Positions 1 to 9,921 of a stretch of 64,000 bases of DNA are shown here, one piece after another. The DNA comes from Fulvivirga ligni (lineage in GTDB: Bacteria > Bacteroidota > Bacteroidia > Cytophagales > Cyclobacteriaceae), in contig NZ_CP089979.1 of assembly GCF_021389935.1 (NCBI RefSeq), forward strand, positions 5,852,501 through 5,916,500, in the 5' to 3' direction. A program made the translations under genes and the position numbers. The notes beneath the pieces are model-generated. The model was not told the origin of the DNA. It was given only the letters and a program-made list of their open reading frames with translations, and ran no database searches. Each line of letters begins with the position of its first letter. Position 1 is the stretch's first letter.

Positions 1-101
1 TGAAAACGGGCTACTAGATTATACTTGGTTGCTAAAAAATCAACGATTTTCCCTTTGCCTTCGTCCCCCCACTGGAGTCCTAATAACACATCCATTTTCA
101 T
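1..101 (-). CDS. purA: Adenylosuccinate synthetase, N-terminal fragment
   Basis: This is the start of a minus-strand gene that runs off the left edge of the window; about 33 codons are visible. The encoded start reads [20 protein letters not shown], whose [11 protein letters not shown] segment is the N-terminal GTP/IMP-binding signature of adenylosuccinate synthetase, the enzyme that joins aspartate to IMP using GTP in AMP synthesis. The first ATG (99-101) was preferred over the one two codons later (93-95) because family members usually begin M-K-x-D-V-L-L-G. Only 13 bases separate it from the stop of the STAS gene upstream, so it is probably transcribed with that gene and the Fur-family gene. 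Confidence 0.93.
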   Translation of the reverse strand, partial: MKMDVLLGLQWGDEGKGKIVDFLATKYNLVARF

Positions 102-114
102 TATTATAAGTAAA

Positions 115-459
115 TTATGCGCTTTTTAAATTTTCAAATGCTTCTTCTTCCGTATCCACTACACTAAATATAGCGTTAAGCTTGGTGATGATTAACAACT
201 TCTGAACGCTCTCAGAAGGTTTTAGCAAGCATACCTCACCACCCTTATTTCTAAATTTAGTAAGTATTGTAATTAACACACCGATACCGCTACTATTGAT
301 ATATCTAAGTTCTGAGATATCTACCACACAAAGTCTAACCCCTTCTTGAACATAACCACTGATCTTATCCATTAAATCAGCGCCACTATCTTCTCCAATA
401 AGATCCCCTTCTAAACTTAGGACAAGTACATCCTCTTTTAAATCAAAATTATAGTTCAT
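115..459 (-). CDS. STAS-domain protein (anti-sigma factor antagonist-like)
   Basis: The 114-residue product is a single STAS domain of the SpoIIAA/RsbV type. The segment [11 protein letters not shown] at residues 54-64 matches the conserved loop carrying the serine phosphorylated by anti-sigma kinases; Ser57 aligns with that residue. Family proteins bind a serine kinase/anti-sigma factor in a partner switch. No RsbW/SpoIIAB-like kinase or cognate sigma factor lies nearby, so the partner is unknown. The gene sits between the Fur-family gene (22 bases upstream) and purA (13 bases downstream) on the same strand and is probably co-transcribed with them. Confidence 0.85.
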   Translation of the reverse strand: MNYNFDLKEDVLVLSLEGDLIGEDSGADLMDKISGYVQEGVRLCVVDISELRYINSSGIGVLITILTKFRNKGGEVCLLKPSESVQKLLIITKLNAIFSVVDTEEEAFENLKSA

Positions 460-481
460 ATCGAATATTGGAATGTTTCTT

Positions 482-955
482 TTAAGCAGATTGCTCTTGG
501 TTCAACTTGGCGCGACAGTCACCACAAATTCCATAAAGGTTTAGTGAGTGATGCAGAATATCAAAATTCAGAAGTTCCCCAACCATTGTTTGGATATTAT
601 GTATCCTTGGATCACAGAACTCCACCACTTTGTGACACTCGGTACAGATAAGGTGGTCATGTTGCTTATAGCCATATGACTTTTCATACTGAGCCAAATT
701 ACGCCCGAATTGATGTTTACTTACGAGATCACATTCAACCAAAAGATCAAGTGTGTTATATACCGTAGCTCTACTCACCCTATAATTCTTATTCTTCATA
801 CTAATATAGAGTGACTCTACGTCGAAATGTCCATCGCGAGAGTAGATTTCTTCCAGAATTGCGTATCTCTCCGGGGTTTTTCTCAATCCCTTATTTTCAA
901 GATAAGCCGTGAATATCTTCTTTACCTCTTCGTATACTTTCTCGTTAAGTGCCAT
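482..955 (-). CDS. Fur-family metal-responsive transcriptional regulator
   Basis: The 157-residue protein has an N-terminal winged helix (about residues 15-85, with [14 protein letters not shown] as recognition region) and a C-terminal dimerisation and metal domain. Two CxxC pairs, Cys104/Cys107 (ICTEC) and Cys144/Cys147 (ICGDC), form the usual structural zinc site, and the QHDHLIC stretch supplies histidine ligands typical of the regulatory site. Whether it is Fur (iron), PerR (peroxide) or Zur cannot be settled from sequence alone. A TAnnTTTG box at 977-984 is placed to drive it, overlapping the 3' end of the Rel gene region. Confidence 0.9.
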   Translation of the reverse strand: MALNEKVYEEVKKIFTAYLENKGLRKTPERYAILEEIYSRDGHFDVESLYISMKNKNYRVSRATVYNTLDLLVECDLVSKHQFGRNLAQYEKSYGYKQHDHLICTECHKVVEFCDPRIHNIQTMVGELLNFDILHHSLNLYGICGDCRAKLNQEQSA

Positions 956-976
956 TATGATTTGCTATCAAGATTA

Positions 977-1005
977 CAAATATATGATTTCTTTTAGGAA
1001 TGAAA
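977..1005 (-). promoter_or_regulatory. Putative promoter for the Fur-family gene
   Basis: On the minus strand the sequence TATATTTG (977-984) fits the Bacteroidota -7 consensus TAnnTTTG. A near-consensus TTTC lies 17 bases upstream at 1002-1005. The ATG of the Fur-family gene follows 22 bases after the -7 box. The -33 element is imperfect, so this rests mainly on the -7 box. Confidence 0.4.
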
Positions 1006-1012
1006 GAAATCG

Positions 1013-3226
1013 CTAGTCATTATAATCAAAGCGTGAAACTTTTACTACTCCTTCCACTTTCTCCAACCTCTGGATAAGCAAATCTAAATGTACCGTATCA
1101 TTTACGTAAAGCTTTATTTCCCCTTCGAAAATACCGGAGTCTGTATCTATAGACATAGACCTCATATTTACTTTTAGCTCTTCGGAAATAATAGATGACA
1201 CATCATTGATAAGTCCCACCCTATCAGTGCCAATAATTTTGAGACCGGCGAGGAATGATGAGGCATATTGAGATGTCCACTTGGCTTTCACCACTCTATG
1301 CCCATGATTAGCAAGAAGCTCTGGAGCATTAGGACATGTGGTTCTGTGAATTTTAATACCTTCATTAACCGTGACAAACCCAAACACATTATCACCAGGA
1401 ATAGGATTACAGCATTTGGATAGTTTATAATCCACCACATCCATATCCTCTCCTATTAGTAGGACATCGCTTTCCTTAACTTTTACAATTTCCTTTTCAA
1501 AGGTTTTAGCATCAGATATTTTATTATTAGAATGTCCTTTGATTGGATTTGCCGGCCTAAACTCTTTGAACTTTTTAAATTGTTTTAGATCAATTTCTCC
1601 TGATCCCACTTTTAAGAAGAGATCAAATTGGGTAGTAACATTAAAATAAGCCCTCAGTCTATCAAAAGTTTCTCGTGAGGCATCCACTTTGAGCTGCTTG
1701 AGTTTTCGAAGTGTTATTTCTTTCCCTTCATCGGCAATAAACTTTTTATCCTCTTTAAGCTCGTCTTTTATCTTAGCCTTCGCCTTGGATGATACCACAA
1801 ATCGCAACCAGCCTTCATTCGGCTTTTGCTTGCTTGAAGTTAGTATCTCTACCTGATCCCCATTTTTCAATTCATAGTTAATAGGTACAAGCTTTTGGTT
1901 TACTTTGGCGCCGATACACCTGGCACCTATTTCTGTATGAATGTCGAAAGCAAAATCTAACGCGGTAGCACCATGCGGAAGCGTTTTCAAATCACCCTTT
2001 GGAGTGAAGATAAACACCTCTTCATTAAATAGGTTGCCTCTAAAGTTATCTACAAACTCTAGTGCACTGGAATCATTTTGTTCCAGCATGTCTCTTACCT
2101 TATTGATCCATTGGTCCAGACCTGAAGGCTGTCCGTGAGAATTATCTTTATACTTCCAATGCGCTGCGTAACCTTTCTCGGCAATCTCATCCATTCGTTT
2201 GGTTCGAATCTGAACCTCAACCCACTGGCCGTTCCTTGCCATTACCGTGGTGTGCAACGACTCGTAGCCGTTTGCTTTGGGCGTACTGATCCAATCTCTT
2301 AATCTATCAGGATTTGGCTTGTAAAAATCAGTAACAATAGAATATACTAACCAACAGGCGGCCTTCTCATTCTCAGGCGTGGTATCTATTATTATTCTTA
2401 TGGCAAAGAGATCATACACCTGATCAAAAGGAATATTCTGTTTCTTCATCTTATTCCATATTGAATAAACAGATTTTGGTCTTCCTTTAATAATGTAGTT
2501 TAGGCTATGCTCATTCAGTTCTTTCTGGAGAGGCCTGATAAAGCTTTTGATAAACCTGTTCCTTACCTCTTTTGTAGAGGCAATCTTCTTTATGATCTTG
2601 GTGTAGGTCTCATTTTCAGTATAACGCAAATACAAATCTTCCATCTCAGATTTGATAGCATACAAACCCAACCTATGCGCCAGTGGTGCATAAAGAAATA
2701 TGGTTTCAGAAGCTATTTTGTACTGCTTATTTACTGGCATACTACCGAGAGTACGCATATTATGTAGTCTATCAGCAAGCTTTACTAGAATTACCCTTAC
2801 ATCTTCAGACAACGTAAGGAGCATTTTCCTAAAGTTTTCGGCCTGCTGAGAACTACCATGTTCGAATACCCCTGAGATCTTTGTGAGGCCATCTATGATA
2901 CGAGCTATCTTTTTACCAAAGTCTCGCTCTATATCATTAGTAGTCCAGTCTGTGTCTTCAACCACATCATGCAGCAACGCAGCTACTATAGAGGTAGTAC
3001 CCAGGCCTATCTCGTCTACACAGATTCTGGCCACTGCTAATGGATGAAATATATAAGGCTCTCCGGATTTTCTTCTCATGCCTTCATGGGCATCCATAGA
3101 AGTTTTAAAAGCCTTTCTTATTATTTTGGAATCCCCGTCTTTTAGTATAGGTTTAGCCCTTCTGAGGAGCTGTCTATATTTGCGTATTATTTCCTTATTT
3201 TCTTCCTCAACGTCGATCGCAATCAT
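1013..3226 (-). CDS. relA: Bifunctional (p)ppGpp synthetase/hydrolase (Rel/SpoT)
   Basis: The 737-residue protein has the full Rel/SpoT layout: an HD hydrolase domain (His61, then LLHDVVEDT with His86-Asp87), a synthetase domain (about 230-350, with YDLFAIRII and TPKANGYESLHTT), a TGS domain (about 405-465, VFIFTPKGDL) and a C-terminal ACT domain (about 660-735). The intact HD and ED residues suggest hydrolase activity is kept, as expected of a single long Rel enzyme that makes and degrades the stringent-response alarmone. It is read divergently from tRNA-Leu and followed by the Fur-family gene. A TAAATTTG box at 3255-3262 may be its promoter. Confidence 0.96.
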   Translation of the reverse strand: MIAIDVEEENKEIIRKYRQLLRRAKPILKDGDSKIIRKAFKTSMDAHEGMRRKSGEPYIFHPLAVARICVDEIGLGTTSIVAALLHDVVEDTDWTTNDIERDFGKKIARIIDGLTKISGVFEHGSSQQAENFRKMLLTLSEDVRVILVKLADRLHNMRTLGSMPVNKQYKIASETIFLYAPLAHRLGLYAIKSEMEDLYLRYTENETYTKIIKKIASTKEVRNRFIKSFIRPLQKELNEHSLNYIIKGRPKSVYSIWNKMKKQNIPFDQVYDLFAIRIIIDTTPENEKAACWLVYSIVTDFYKPNPDRLRDWISTPKANGYESLHTTVMARNGQWVEVQIRTKRMDEIAEKGYAAHWKYKDNSHGQPSGLDQWINKVRDMLEQNDSSALEFVDNFRGNLFNEEVFIFTPKGDLKTLPHGATALDFAFDIHTEIGARCIGAKVNQKLVPINYELKNGDQVEILTSSKQKPNEGWLRFVVSSKAKAKIKDELKEDKKFIADEGKEITLRKLKQLKVDASRETFDRLRAYFNVTTQFDLFLKVGSGEIDLKQFKKFKEFRPANPIKGHSNNKISDAKTFEKEIVKVKESDVLLIGEDMDVVDYKLSKCCNPIPGDNVFGFVTVNEGIKIHRTTCPNAPELLANHGHRVVKAKWTSQYASSFLAGLKIIGTDRVGLINDVSSIISEELKVNMRSMSIDTDSGIFEGEIKLYVNDTVHLDLLIQRLEKVEGVVKVSRFDYND

Positions 3227-3254
3227 ATGGAAATTAATTTCTTAATTTTTTTTT

Positions 3255-3262
3255 CAAATTTA
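3255..3262 (-). promoter_or_regulatory. Putative -7 box for the Rel/SpoT gene
   Basis: Minus-strand TAAATTTG matches the Bacteroidota -7 consensus TAnnTTTG and lies 28 bases upstream of the gene's ATG. The expected -33 TTTG is not perfect here (TTTA-like), so confidence is moderate. It is back to back with the tRNA-Leu promoter at 3273-3303. Confidence 0.38.
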
Positions 3263-3272
3263 TATTAAAAAC

Positions 3273-3303
3273 ATTGCAGTATAAAAAAAGTTTTTTACAT
3301 TTG
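3273..3303 (+). promoter_or_regulatory. Promoter of tRNA-Leu, Bacteroidota type
   Basis: An ATTG at 3273-3276 is followed after a 19-base spacer by TACATTTG (3296-3303), an exact match to the -7 consensus TAnnTTTG. The mature tRNA begins 18 bases after the -7 box. Both boxes and the spacing agree with the consensus of the phylum's primary sigma factor. Confidence 0.6.
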
Positions 3304-3321
3304 CACTCCCATTTATTACAA

Positions 3322-3403
3322 GCGGATGTGGCGAAATTGGTAGACGCACTAGACTTAGGATCTAGCGCCTCCGGGCATGGGGGTTCGAGTCCCTCCATCC
3401 GCA
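3322..3403 (+). tRNA. tRNA-Leu (anticodon UAG)
   Basis: The sequence folds into a class II tRNA. The acceptor arms GCGGATG (3322-3328) and CATCCGC (3396-3402) pair, with A3403 as discriminator; the CCA end is not encoded. The anticodon stem CTAGA/TCTAG encloses the loop CTTAGGA, giving anticodon TAG (UAG in RNA, reading CUA/CUG-type leucine codons). The long variable arm is typical of leucine tRNAs. The T-loop TTCGAGT is flanked by a five-base-pair stem. Confidence 0.95.
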
Positions 3404-3412
3404 CGATTAATC

Positions 3413-3466
3413 ACCCTCAGTCGTGAACTCTTAAGAAAATTATGAGATCGAGATTGAGGGTTTTTA
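3413..3466 (+). terminator. Possible terminator after tRNA-Leu
   Basis: ACCCTCA (3413-3419) can pair with TGAGGGT (3455-3461), followed by TTTTATTT. The 35-base loop is long, so this is a weaker candidate than the other terminators in the window. Confidence 0.35.
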
Positions 3467-3500
3467 TTTACTACATTTATCACTGTAAAAGAATACTGCT

Positions 3501-4832
3501 TTGGACATCACGTTAGACAAAAAAAGCCCCACAGAAGCGTCAATTAAAGTTACATTAAAGGAAAGTGATTACCAACCTAATGTAGAAGAAAAAGTAAAGG
3601 AATACGCGAAGAAAGCCAGCATTAAGGGTTTTAGACCTGGAAAAGTTCCAACAGGTTTAATTAAGAAAATGTACGGAAAGTCAATAGTTGTGGAAGAAAT
3701 TAATAACGTTCTTTCTAAATCTCTATCTGACTATATTAAAGAGCAAAATATTCAACTTATCGGTGAGCCACTTCCAAACGAAGAGCAAGCTGCTAAGATC
3801 GACTGGGATAATCAGAAAGAATTTGAATTCGATTACCAGATTGGAATGGTAGATGATTTCAAAGTTGACATTTCTGACAAACAAAAAGTAAACTCTTACA
3901 CTATTGAGCTAGACAAGAAAACTCTTGATGAAACTCTAGACAATGTAAAGAAGCAATTTGGTAACAGTGTAAACCCTGAAACCAGCGAAGAAGGTGATTC
4001 AATCTACGGCCTTTTCGAGCAGGTTGATGGCGACATTTCTAATGAAGGTTTATTAGAGTGGAGCAACATTGCTAAAAAAGAGCAAAAGAAATTCATCGGC
4101 CTAAAGCAAGATGACACTGTAGAGTTTGCAATAGAAAAGGTAATTGAAGATGCTCACGCTGTTATGCACCTATTGAATGTAGAGCATGATGCAGCTCATG
4201 ACCTCAAAGGTAAGTTCAAGCTAACTGTTAAGAACATAAACAGAATGGAAGCGGCAGAACTTAACCAAGAGCTTTTCGATAAAGTATTCGGTAAGGATGC
4301 TGTAAAATCAGAAGAAGAATTTGTAAATAAAGTAAAGGAAACAGTAGAAGGTAACTACAAAAGAGAGACTGAGCTTTTCCTTGATCAAACTATAAAAGAG
4401 CACTTTGTAAGTAAAACAAAGATTGACATACCTGAAGAATTCTTAAAAGAATGGTTATTAAAGACCAATGACAAGATCACTCAAGAAGATCTTGATAGAG
4501 AATTTGGACAGTACGTTGAGTCTTTAAAGTGGGATCTTATCAAAAATAAGATTGCTGAAGACAAAGAGATTAAAGTGGAGAATGCAGAGGTAGTGGATAA
4601 AGCTAAATCTATGATCTTACAGCAATTAGGTGGTGCAGGTGCTGCTGAGCAACTAAAAGATCACATGGATGCTTTTGCTGACAACTACTTAAAAGCTGAG
4701 AACGGTCAGAACTACATGAAGGTATTTACTGAAGTAAGAGATGATAAAATCTTAGCTTATGTTAAAGAAAACATCAGCATTACTGATAAAAAAGTTGATG
4801 TAGAAGGATTTAAAAAAGCAGTAGAAAAGTAA
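3501..4832 (+). CDS. tig: Trigger factor, ribosome-associated chaperone
   Basis: The 443-residue protein resembles the Bacteroidota branch of trigger factor. The signature GFRPGKVP at about residues 43-50 is the ribosome-docking loop that binds protein L23 near the exit tunnel. The rest is the Lys/Glu-rich helical chaperone region; the middle PPIase-like domain is diverged, as is usual in this phylum. The start is a TTG at 3501: an in-frame stop lies 15 bases upstream and no ATG or GTG fits, and the product then begins MDITLDKKS as in relatives. It precedes clpP and clpX, a common grouping of protein-quality genes, but a terminator separates them. Confidence 0.9.
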   Translation: MDITLDKKSPTEASIKVTLKESDYQPNVEEKVKEYAKKASIKGFRPGKVPTGLIKKMYGKSIVVEEINNVLSKSLSDYIKEQNIQLIGEPLPNEEQAAKIDWDNQKEFEFDYQIGMVDDFKVDISDKQKVNSYTIELDKKTLDETLDNVKKQFGNSVNPETSEEGDSIYGLFEQVDGDISNEGLLEWSNIAKKEQKKFIGLKQDDTVEFAIEKVIEDAHAVMHLLNVEHDAAHDLKGKFKLTVKNINRMEAAELNQELFDKVFGKDAVKSEEEFVNKVKETVEGNYKRETELFLDQTIKEHFVSKTKIDIPEEFLKEWLLKTNDKITQEDLDREFGQYVESLKWDLIKNKIAEDKEIKVENAEVVDKAKSMILQQLGGAGAAEQLKDHMDAFADNYLKAENGQNYMKVFTEVRDDKILAYVKENISITDKKVDVEGFKKAVEK

Positions 4833-4858
4833 ACATTCTCTGTAAATAATACTTAATT

Positions 4859-4885
4859 AAAAAAGCCCTCTTTAGGGCTTTTTTT
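4859..4885 (+). terminator. Rho-independent terminator after tig
   Basis: AAAGCCCT (4862-4869) pairs with AGGGCTTT (4874-4881) around a four-base loop and runs into a run of T. It lies 27 bases after the tig stop, so clpP probably has its own promoter. Confidence 0.85.
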
Positions 4886-4965
4886 CGTAAGAGTAGATAT
4901 GTTTAATAAAATCTTGTTATAATTGAGTATAACGGATTTTACAATAATTAAGGCTTATAAAAACG

Positions 4966-5637
4966 ATGATAAACAGAGAAGAATTTAGAAAATATGCAGT
5001 GAAGCATCAGGGTATAAGTGGACAAACTTTTGATGACTACGCGAACACTGTTCAAAATATGACTCAATATGTTATTGAGGAAAGACCTGGTAACTTTAGA
5101 GCGATAGATGTATTTACCAGACTTATTTCTGACAGAATTATATTCTTAGGAATGGGTGTGGATGATCAGATAGCTAATATTATTACTGCTCAACTCTTGT
5201 TTTTAGAGTCTAGTGACCCTAAAAAGGATATTATTATGTATATTAATAGTCCTGGAGGATCAGTATATGCAGGTTTAGGCATGTATGATACTATGCAGTA
5301 TGTAAGCCCAGATGTGGCTACTATTTGTACAGGTATGGCTGCTTCCATGGCTGCAGTACTTATGTCTGCTGGTCAGAAAGGGAAAAGAGCTGCTCTGCCA
5401 CATTCCAGAATCATGATTCATCAACCTAGCGGCGGCATGCAAGGACAATCTAGAGATATGGAGATTACCTTGAAGCAAATGCAAGAATTAAGAAAGGATC
5501 TTTATGAAATATTATCTCATCATACAGGTCAGAAATATGATAAGATTGAGGCTGATTCAGACAGAGATTACTGGATGAGAGCTCAGGAGGCTAAAGAGTA
5601 CGGCCTTATTGATGAAGTACTTGTAAGAAAGAAATAA
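4966..5637 (+). CDS. clpP: ATP-dependent Clp protease proteolytic subunit
   Basis: The 223-residue serine protease carries the complete ClpP catalytic triad: Ser127 in GMAASMAA, His152 in [10 protein letters not shown] and Asp201 in DSDRDYW. The oxyanion region SPGGSV sits at residues 95-100. ClpP forms a barrel of two heptamers and degrades unfolded substrates delivered by ClpX. The N-terminus is about 30 residues longer than the mature E. coli protein and may include a propeptide. The clpX gene starts only seven bases after its stop, so the two subunits should be co-translated from one transcript. Confidence 0.97.
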   Translation: MINREEFRKYAVKHQGISGQTFDDYANTVQNMTQYVIEERPGNFRAIDVFTRLISDRIIFLGMGVDDQIANIITAQLLFLESSDPKKDIIMYINSPGGSVYAGLGMYDTMQYVSPDVATICTGMAASMAAVLMSAGQKGKRAALPHSRIMIHQPSGGMQGQSRDMEITLKQMQELRKDLYEILSHHTGQKYDKIEADSDRDYWMRAQEAKEYGLIDEVLVRKK

Positions 5638-5644
5638 TATAATT

Positions 5645-6880
5645 ATGGCAGAAGTAACTTGCTCATTTTGTGGGAGGAATAAGAAGGATGTTGATTTAAT
5701 GATATCTGGAATACACGCGCACATATGTGATAAGTGTATCACCCAGGCCAATCAGATTCTTTCAGAAGAGAAGAAGTCCAACAATGGAAATGAAGGAGAA
5801 CCGAACTTCAATCTGGTAAAACCTAAAGAAATGAAGGCTTATCTGGATGAGTTCGTGATAGGGCAAGATGAAGCTAAAAAAGTGATATCAGTAGCTGTAT
5901 ACAATCATTACAAGAGATTGATGCAGAAGAAGTCCGAAGACGATGTGACTATTGAAAAATCTAACATCGTAATGGTAGGAGAAACCGGTACTGGAAAGAC
6001 CTATTTAGCACGAACCCTTGCGAGAATTCTTCAGGTACCATTTTGTATAGCAGATGCTACAGTATTAACTGAAGCTGGATATGTAGGTGAGGATGTAGAA
6101 AGCATCTTGACTCGTTTATTGCAAGCTGCGGATTACGATACTGAGGCTGCTGAGAGAGGGATTGTATACATAGATGAATTAGATAAGATTGCTAGAAAGT
6201 CTGACAACCCATCTATCACCCGAGATGTAAGTGGTGAAGGTGTACAGCAGGCTCTTCTTAAGCTTTTAGAAGGCACCACAGTGAACGTTCCACCTCAGGG
6301 AGGACGCAAGCATCCAGATCAGAAGATGATCTCTGTAAACACAGAAAACATTCTTTTCATCTGTGGAGGAGCTTTCGACGGAATTTCTAGAAATATTGCT
6401 AAGCGTATCAACACTCGTCCTATGGGATTTGCGTCTTCAGAAGATGCTCTGAAACCATTAGATGTGGAGAATGATAACTTATTACAATATATCACAGCTC
6501 AGGATCTGAAAAGCTTTGGGCTCATCCCAGAGCTTATAGGTAGAATGCCTGTGCTTACATTCTTAAATCCTCTAGATGCTGATGCTTTAAGACAAATCTT
6601 AACAGCTCCTAAGAATGCTCTTATCAAACAATACAAGAAATTGTTTGAGATGGAAGACATTGAGGTAGAGTTTAAGGATGGAGCTCTAGATTTTATAGTA
6701 GAGAAAGCTGTGGAGTACAAACTTGGAGCTCGTGGTCTAAGATCTATTTGTGAGGCCATTATCAACGATGCCATGTTTGAGATGCCATCTGATGATAAAG
6801 CTAAGAAATTGACTATCAACAGATCTTATGCTGAAGAGCAGTTCAGCAAGTCTAAATACAGTAAATTAAAAGTGGCGTAA
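5645..6880 (+). CDS. clpX: Clp protease ATP-binding unfoldase ClpX
   Basis: The 411-residue AAA+ unfoldase opens with a C4 zinc finger (Cys6, Cys9, Cys28, Cys31) used for dimerisation and substrate or adaptor binding. The Walker A motif GETGTGKT is at residues 112-119, Walker B VYIDELD at 174-180, and RISRNIAKR-like sensor and arginine-finger regions follow. It unfolds tagged proteins and feeds them to ClpP, encoded immediately upstream. A shared terminator with bioB follows. Confidence 0.97.
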   Translation: MAEVTCSFCGRNKKDVDLMISGIHAHICDKCITQANQILSEEKKSNNGNEGEPNFNLVKPKEMKAYLDEFVIGQDEAKKVISVAVYNHYKRLMQKKSEDDVTIEKSNIVMVGETGTGKTYLARTLARILQVPFCIADATVLTEAGYVGEDVESILTRLLQAADYDTEAAERGIVYIDELDKIARKSDNPSITRDVSGEGVQQALLKLLEGTTVNVPPQGGRKHPDQKMISVNTENILFICGGAFDGISRNIAKRINTRPMGFASSEDALKPLDVENDNLLQYITAQDLKSFGLIPELIGRMPVLTFLNPLDADALRQILTAPKNALIKQYKKLFEMEDIEVEFKDGALDFIVEKAVEYKLGARGLRSICEAIINDAMFEMPSDDKAKKLTINRSYAEEQFSKSKYSKLKVA

Positions 6881-6898
6881 GCCATTTTCATATAGACA

Positions 6899-6931
6899 TA
6901 AAAAAAGCCCATTTTAAACGGGCTTTTTTTA
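6899..6931. terminator. Bidirectional terminator between clpX and bioB
   Basis: GCCC (6907-6910) pairs with GGGC (6920-6923), with a run of A on the left and a run of T on the right, so the hairpin can terminate transcripts arriving from either side of this convergent pair. Confidence 0.8.
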
Positions 6932-6948
6932 TGTTCTAATTTTATTTA

Positions 6949-7944
6949 TTAGCTAGGTATCTGTTCAAATTTCACAGATGCTTCCCCCTTGTATGCCTTT
7001 CTAGACTTAAGATTCAACACCTGGAACATTTCATCATCGCTCACCACATCATTATTAGGTGTGGTTAAAAGCTTATCTCCAGCAAATATTGAGTTAGCAC
7101 CTGCCATGAAGCAAAGGGCTTGTTCTTCCATATTCATTTTCACTCTACCTGCAGATAGTCTAACCATTGCCTGTGGCATGATAATTCTTGCTGTAGCTAT
7201 CATTCGGATCATTTCCCAAACAGAAACTCTCGGTTGTTCTGCTAATGGAGTACCTTCTACAGGAACTAGCGCGTTTACAGGAACTGACTCAGGGTGTTCT
7301 TCTAAGGTAGACAGTGTTAAAAGCATTCCTATCCTGTCATTATCAGACTCTCCCATTCCTATGATACCACCAGAACAAACTGAAATCTTAGCTTTTCTCA
7401 CATTATCAATGGTATCTAACCTATCATCATAAGTACGTGTAGAGATAATTTCATCATAGTGCTCTTCACTAGTATCCAGATTATGGTTATATGCATATAA
7501 GCCCGCATCTTTCAGTTTTACAGCCTGCTCCTCAGTAAGCATTCCCAAAGTACAGCAAACCTCCATATCCATGGCGTTCACTCCCTTCACCATGTCTAAT
7601 ACACGATCAAAGTCTTTGTTATCTCTTACTTCTCTCCAGGCTGCTCCCATACAAAAACGAGTACTACCTGAGTCTTTAGCCTCTTTAGCTTTCTGTAATA
7701 CTTCCTCCGTAGGAAGAAGCTTATGCACCTTCACATCGGTATGATATCTTGCTGCTTGCGGACAATACGCACAATCCTCTGGGCAACCACCTGTTTTCAC
7801 TGATAACAATGTACAAACCTGCACCTCTCCCGTTTCATGAAACTCTCTATGAACGGTAGCCGCTCTATATATCAGATCCATTAATGGTGAGTTATAAATA
7901 TCGGTTATTTCTTCTCTAGTCCAATCGTTGCGTATCTCTGTCAT
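6949..7944 (-). CDS. bioB: Biotin synthase, radical SAM
   Basis: The 331-residue enzyme inserts sulfur into dethiobiotin, the last step of biotin synthesis. The radical-SAM cysteines are Cys54, Cys58 and Cys61 in [12 protein letters not shown]. Further family blocks include [22 protein letters not shown] and RLSAGR, which contribute ligands of the second (2Fe-2S) cluster. No other biotin genes are adjacent. The biotin carrier AccB, a user of its product, is encoded elsewhere in this window. Confidence 0.97.
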   Translation of the reverse strand: MTEIRNDWTREEITDIYNSPLMDLIYRAATVHREFHETGEVQVCTLLSVKTGGCPEDCAYCPQAARYHTDVKVHKLLPTEEVLQKAKEAKDSGSTRFCMGAAWREVRDNKDFDRVLDMVKGVNAMDMEVCCTLGMLTEEQAVKLKDAGLYAYNHNLDTSEEHYDEIISTRTYDDRLDTIDNVRKAKISVCSGGIIGMGESDNDRIGMLLTLSTLEEHPESVPVNALVPVEGTPLAEQPRVSVWEMIRMIATARIIMPQAMVRLSAGRVKMNMEEQALCFMAGANSIFAGDKLLTTPNNDVVSDDEMFQVLNLKSRKAYKGEASVKFEQIPS

Positions 7945-8027
7945 GTTATTTCGTATTTATTCACTCAAAGTAAGCACATCTTCGTTAAAAGCGCTTTAGC
8001 CTTGTGCTATTATTTTACTTTCGAGCC

Positions 8028-9779
8028 CTAATTTAGATTCAATTCATATGGTAATCTTGCCTGAACTCCACTAAGATTCTTAGTCTTATTAAGTAGTTCG
8101 TAGAAAGGATATAACTCTCCCAGCTCAGCCTGAATAGCCTTCGCTTTAGTATCACCCTCAAGGCCTTTGAAGAACTCTTCTAATATAGACTTTTGCTTAG
8201 GGTAGTATCTCACCTTGTAATCATCATCCAAATTGGCCATTTCAGCTGCAACTTCAATGGCATCATCAAAATCGCCAAGAATATCTACTAAGCCGTTAGC
8301 CTTACCTTGCTCTCCAGTCCAAACTCTACCCGAAGCTATTTCTTTTACGGCCTCCACGCTCATTCCTCTACCTTGAGCTACTTTAGAAACAAACGTTTCG
8401 TATCCTTGATTAATATCTTCTTGAATGATAGCCGCCTCCTGCTCAGTTAATGGTCTTGTTACGGTCATCATGCCCGAATATTCACCGGTATTTACTTCTT
8501 CATTGGTAATACCTAGTTTATTTTTCATGAAATCCTGAAAATTAAACATCACACCAAAAATTCCTATTGAACCTGTAATGGTATTTGGCTGTGCTATGAT
8601 TGTATCGCAAGCCACACTCATGTAATATCCACCAGATGCAGCCAGATCTGACATAGAGGCTACAACAGGTTTCACCTCACTAGTTAATTTGATCTCACGC
8701 CACATTACATCAGATGCCACGAAGCTTCCTCCTGGCGAATTGATTCTTAATACCACAGCCTTAATCTCTTCATCCTCTCTGGCCTTTCTTATCTCCTTCA
8801 CAAATGACTCTGAGCCGATGGTATTCATATCTCCTTTTCCAGACACGATCTCACCTGAGGCAATGATCACTGCCACCTCGTTCTTCGAACTTTTATAGGT
8901 ACTGAAGCTCTTCTTATATTTATCATAGTCTATAAAGTCGATCTCATCATCTTTTTCTATTCCCACTGTACTCTTTAGGTAAGAAATAACACCGTCATAA
9001 TATGTAAGGCTATCTACTAGCCCATATTTTACGGCATCAGATGGCTGACGTACTAGCATTTGATCAGACATTTTTTTAGTTTCTTCTGGAGATAACTTTC
9101 TACCAGAAGCCACATTATTTATCAAATGGCCATTGATACTATTTAGCATAGAAGTCATTTGTGCACGATTTTCTTCACTCATATCTTCTCTGATTAAAGG
9201 CTCGATAGCACTTTTATACTTACCTACTCTAAAAATCTGAGGTTTGATATCTAACTTATCAAAAAGGCCTTTGAAAAATGTAAGATTAGCACTGAGCCCA
9301 TTAAATTCCAGTGAACCCTCAGGGTGCATATATATCTTATCTGAAACTGATGCTAAGTGATAAGCCGCTTCAGAATAATACTCCGCATAGGAAACTATGA
9401 ATTTTCCCGATGACTTGAAGTCCTCTAACGCCAATCTAATCTCCTCCAACGTAGCTGAACCTGCAGAAATAAAGGAAGCATCTAAATAGATACCTTCAAT
9501 TTTATCATCTTCTTTTGCATTCTTGATGCATTCTTTTAACTGCACAAGACCTATGGTATTAGGAGAAGTAGCTATAACTCCAATTTCAGCAAAAGGATTT
9601 TCAAACTCCACTTCTGATATTGGGCGATTTAATTTCAAGTGTAAAATACTTTTGTCACTCACACTCACTTTTTCTTCAGCAGAAAAAGCAGATACCACCA
9701 CCAAAAACAGCACGAAACCAATACCTGTAAATACGATCAACGCTAGAAAGGCGGCCAGAAAGTTTCTTAAAAATTTCAT
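8028..9779 (-). CDS. sppA: Signal peptide peptidase SppA, 67K type
   Basis: The 583-residue protein has an N-terminal membrane anchor (about residues 7-33) and two tandem S49 domains, as in the long E. coli-type SppA. The Ser/Lys dyad is split between the halves: Lys189 in VGKYKSAIEP and Ser382 in LAASGGYYMS. The enzyme cleaves leftover signal peptides in the inner membrane. A TAAATTTG box at 9880-9887 lies upstream, divergent to a similar box for folK. Confidence 0.94.
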   Translation of the reverse strand: MKFLRNFLAAFLALIVFTGIGFVLFLVVVSAFSAEEKVSVSDKSILHLKLNRPISEVEFENPFAEIGVIATSPNTIGLVQLKECIKNAKEDDKIEGIYLDASFISAGSATLEEIRLALEDFKSSGKFIVSYAEYYSEAAYHLASVSDKIYMHPEGSLEFNGLSANLTFFKGLFDKLDIKPQIFRVGKYKSAIEPLIREDMSEENRAQMTSMLNSINGHLINNVASGRKLSPEETKKMSDQMLVRQPSDAVKYGLVDSLTYYDGVISYLKSTVGIEKDDEIDFIDYDKYKKSFSTYKSSKNEVAVIIASGEIVSGKGDMNTIGSESFVKEIRKAREDEEIKAVVLRINSPGGSFVASDVMWREIKLTSEVKPVVASMSDLAASGGYYMSVACDTIIAQPNTITGSIGIFGVMFNFQDFMKNKLGITNEEVNTGEYSGMMTVTRPLTEQEAAIIQEDINQGYETFVSKVAQGRGMSVEAVKEIASGRVWTGEQGKANGLVDILGDFDDAIEVAAEMANLDDDYKVRYYPKQKSILEEFFKGLEGDTKAKAIQAELGELYPFYELLNKTKNLSGVQARLPYELNLN

Positions 9780-9879
9780 TCGTTCAAATTATTATTTTTA
9801 TAAATCACGATGCTATAAACACCATTATTAACTAGTCTAAAACTTGTAAAGCTTTATAAACAGAGACTTCACAAGCAAA

Positions 9880-9887
9880 CAAATTTA
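9880..9887 (-). promoter_or_regulatory. Putative -7 box for sppA
   Basis: Minus-strand TAAATTTG fits TAnnTTTG about 100 bases upstream of the sppA ATG. No clear -33 element was found, so it remains a candidate. Confidence 0.33.
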
Positions 9888-9921
9888 ATAACTAAAAAAC
9901 ACATAAATAGGGGCACTTTCC

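Noticed and set aside
6499-6819. 106-codon antisense frame within clpX and similar long antisense frames in core genes
   Set aside because: They are mirror frames of strongly conserved genes, with no independent domain or start context.
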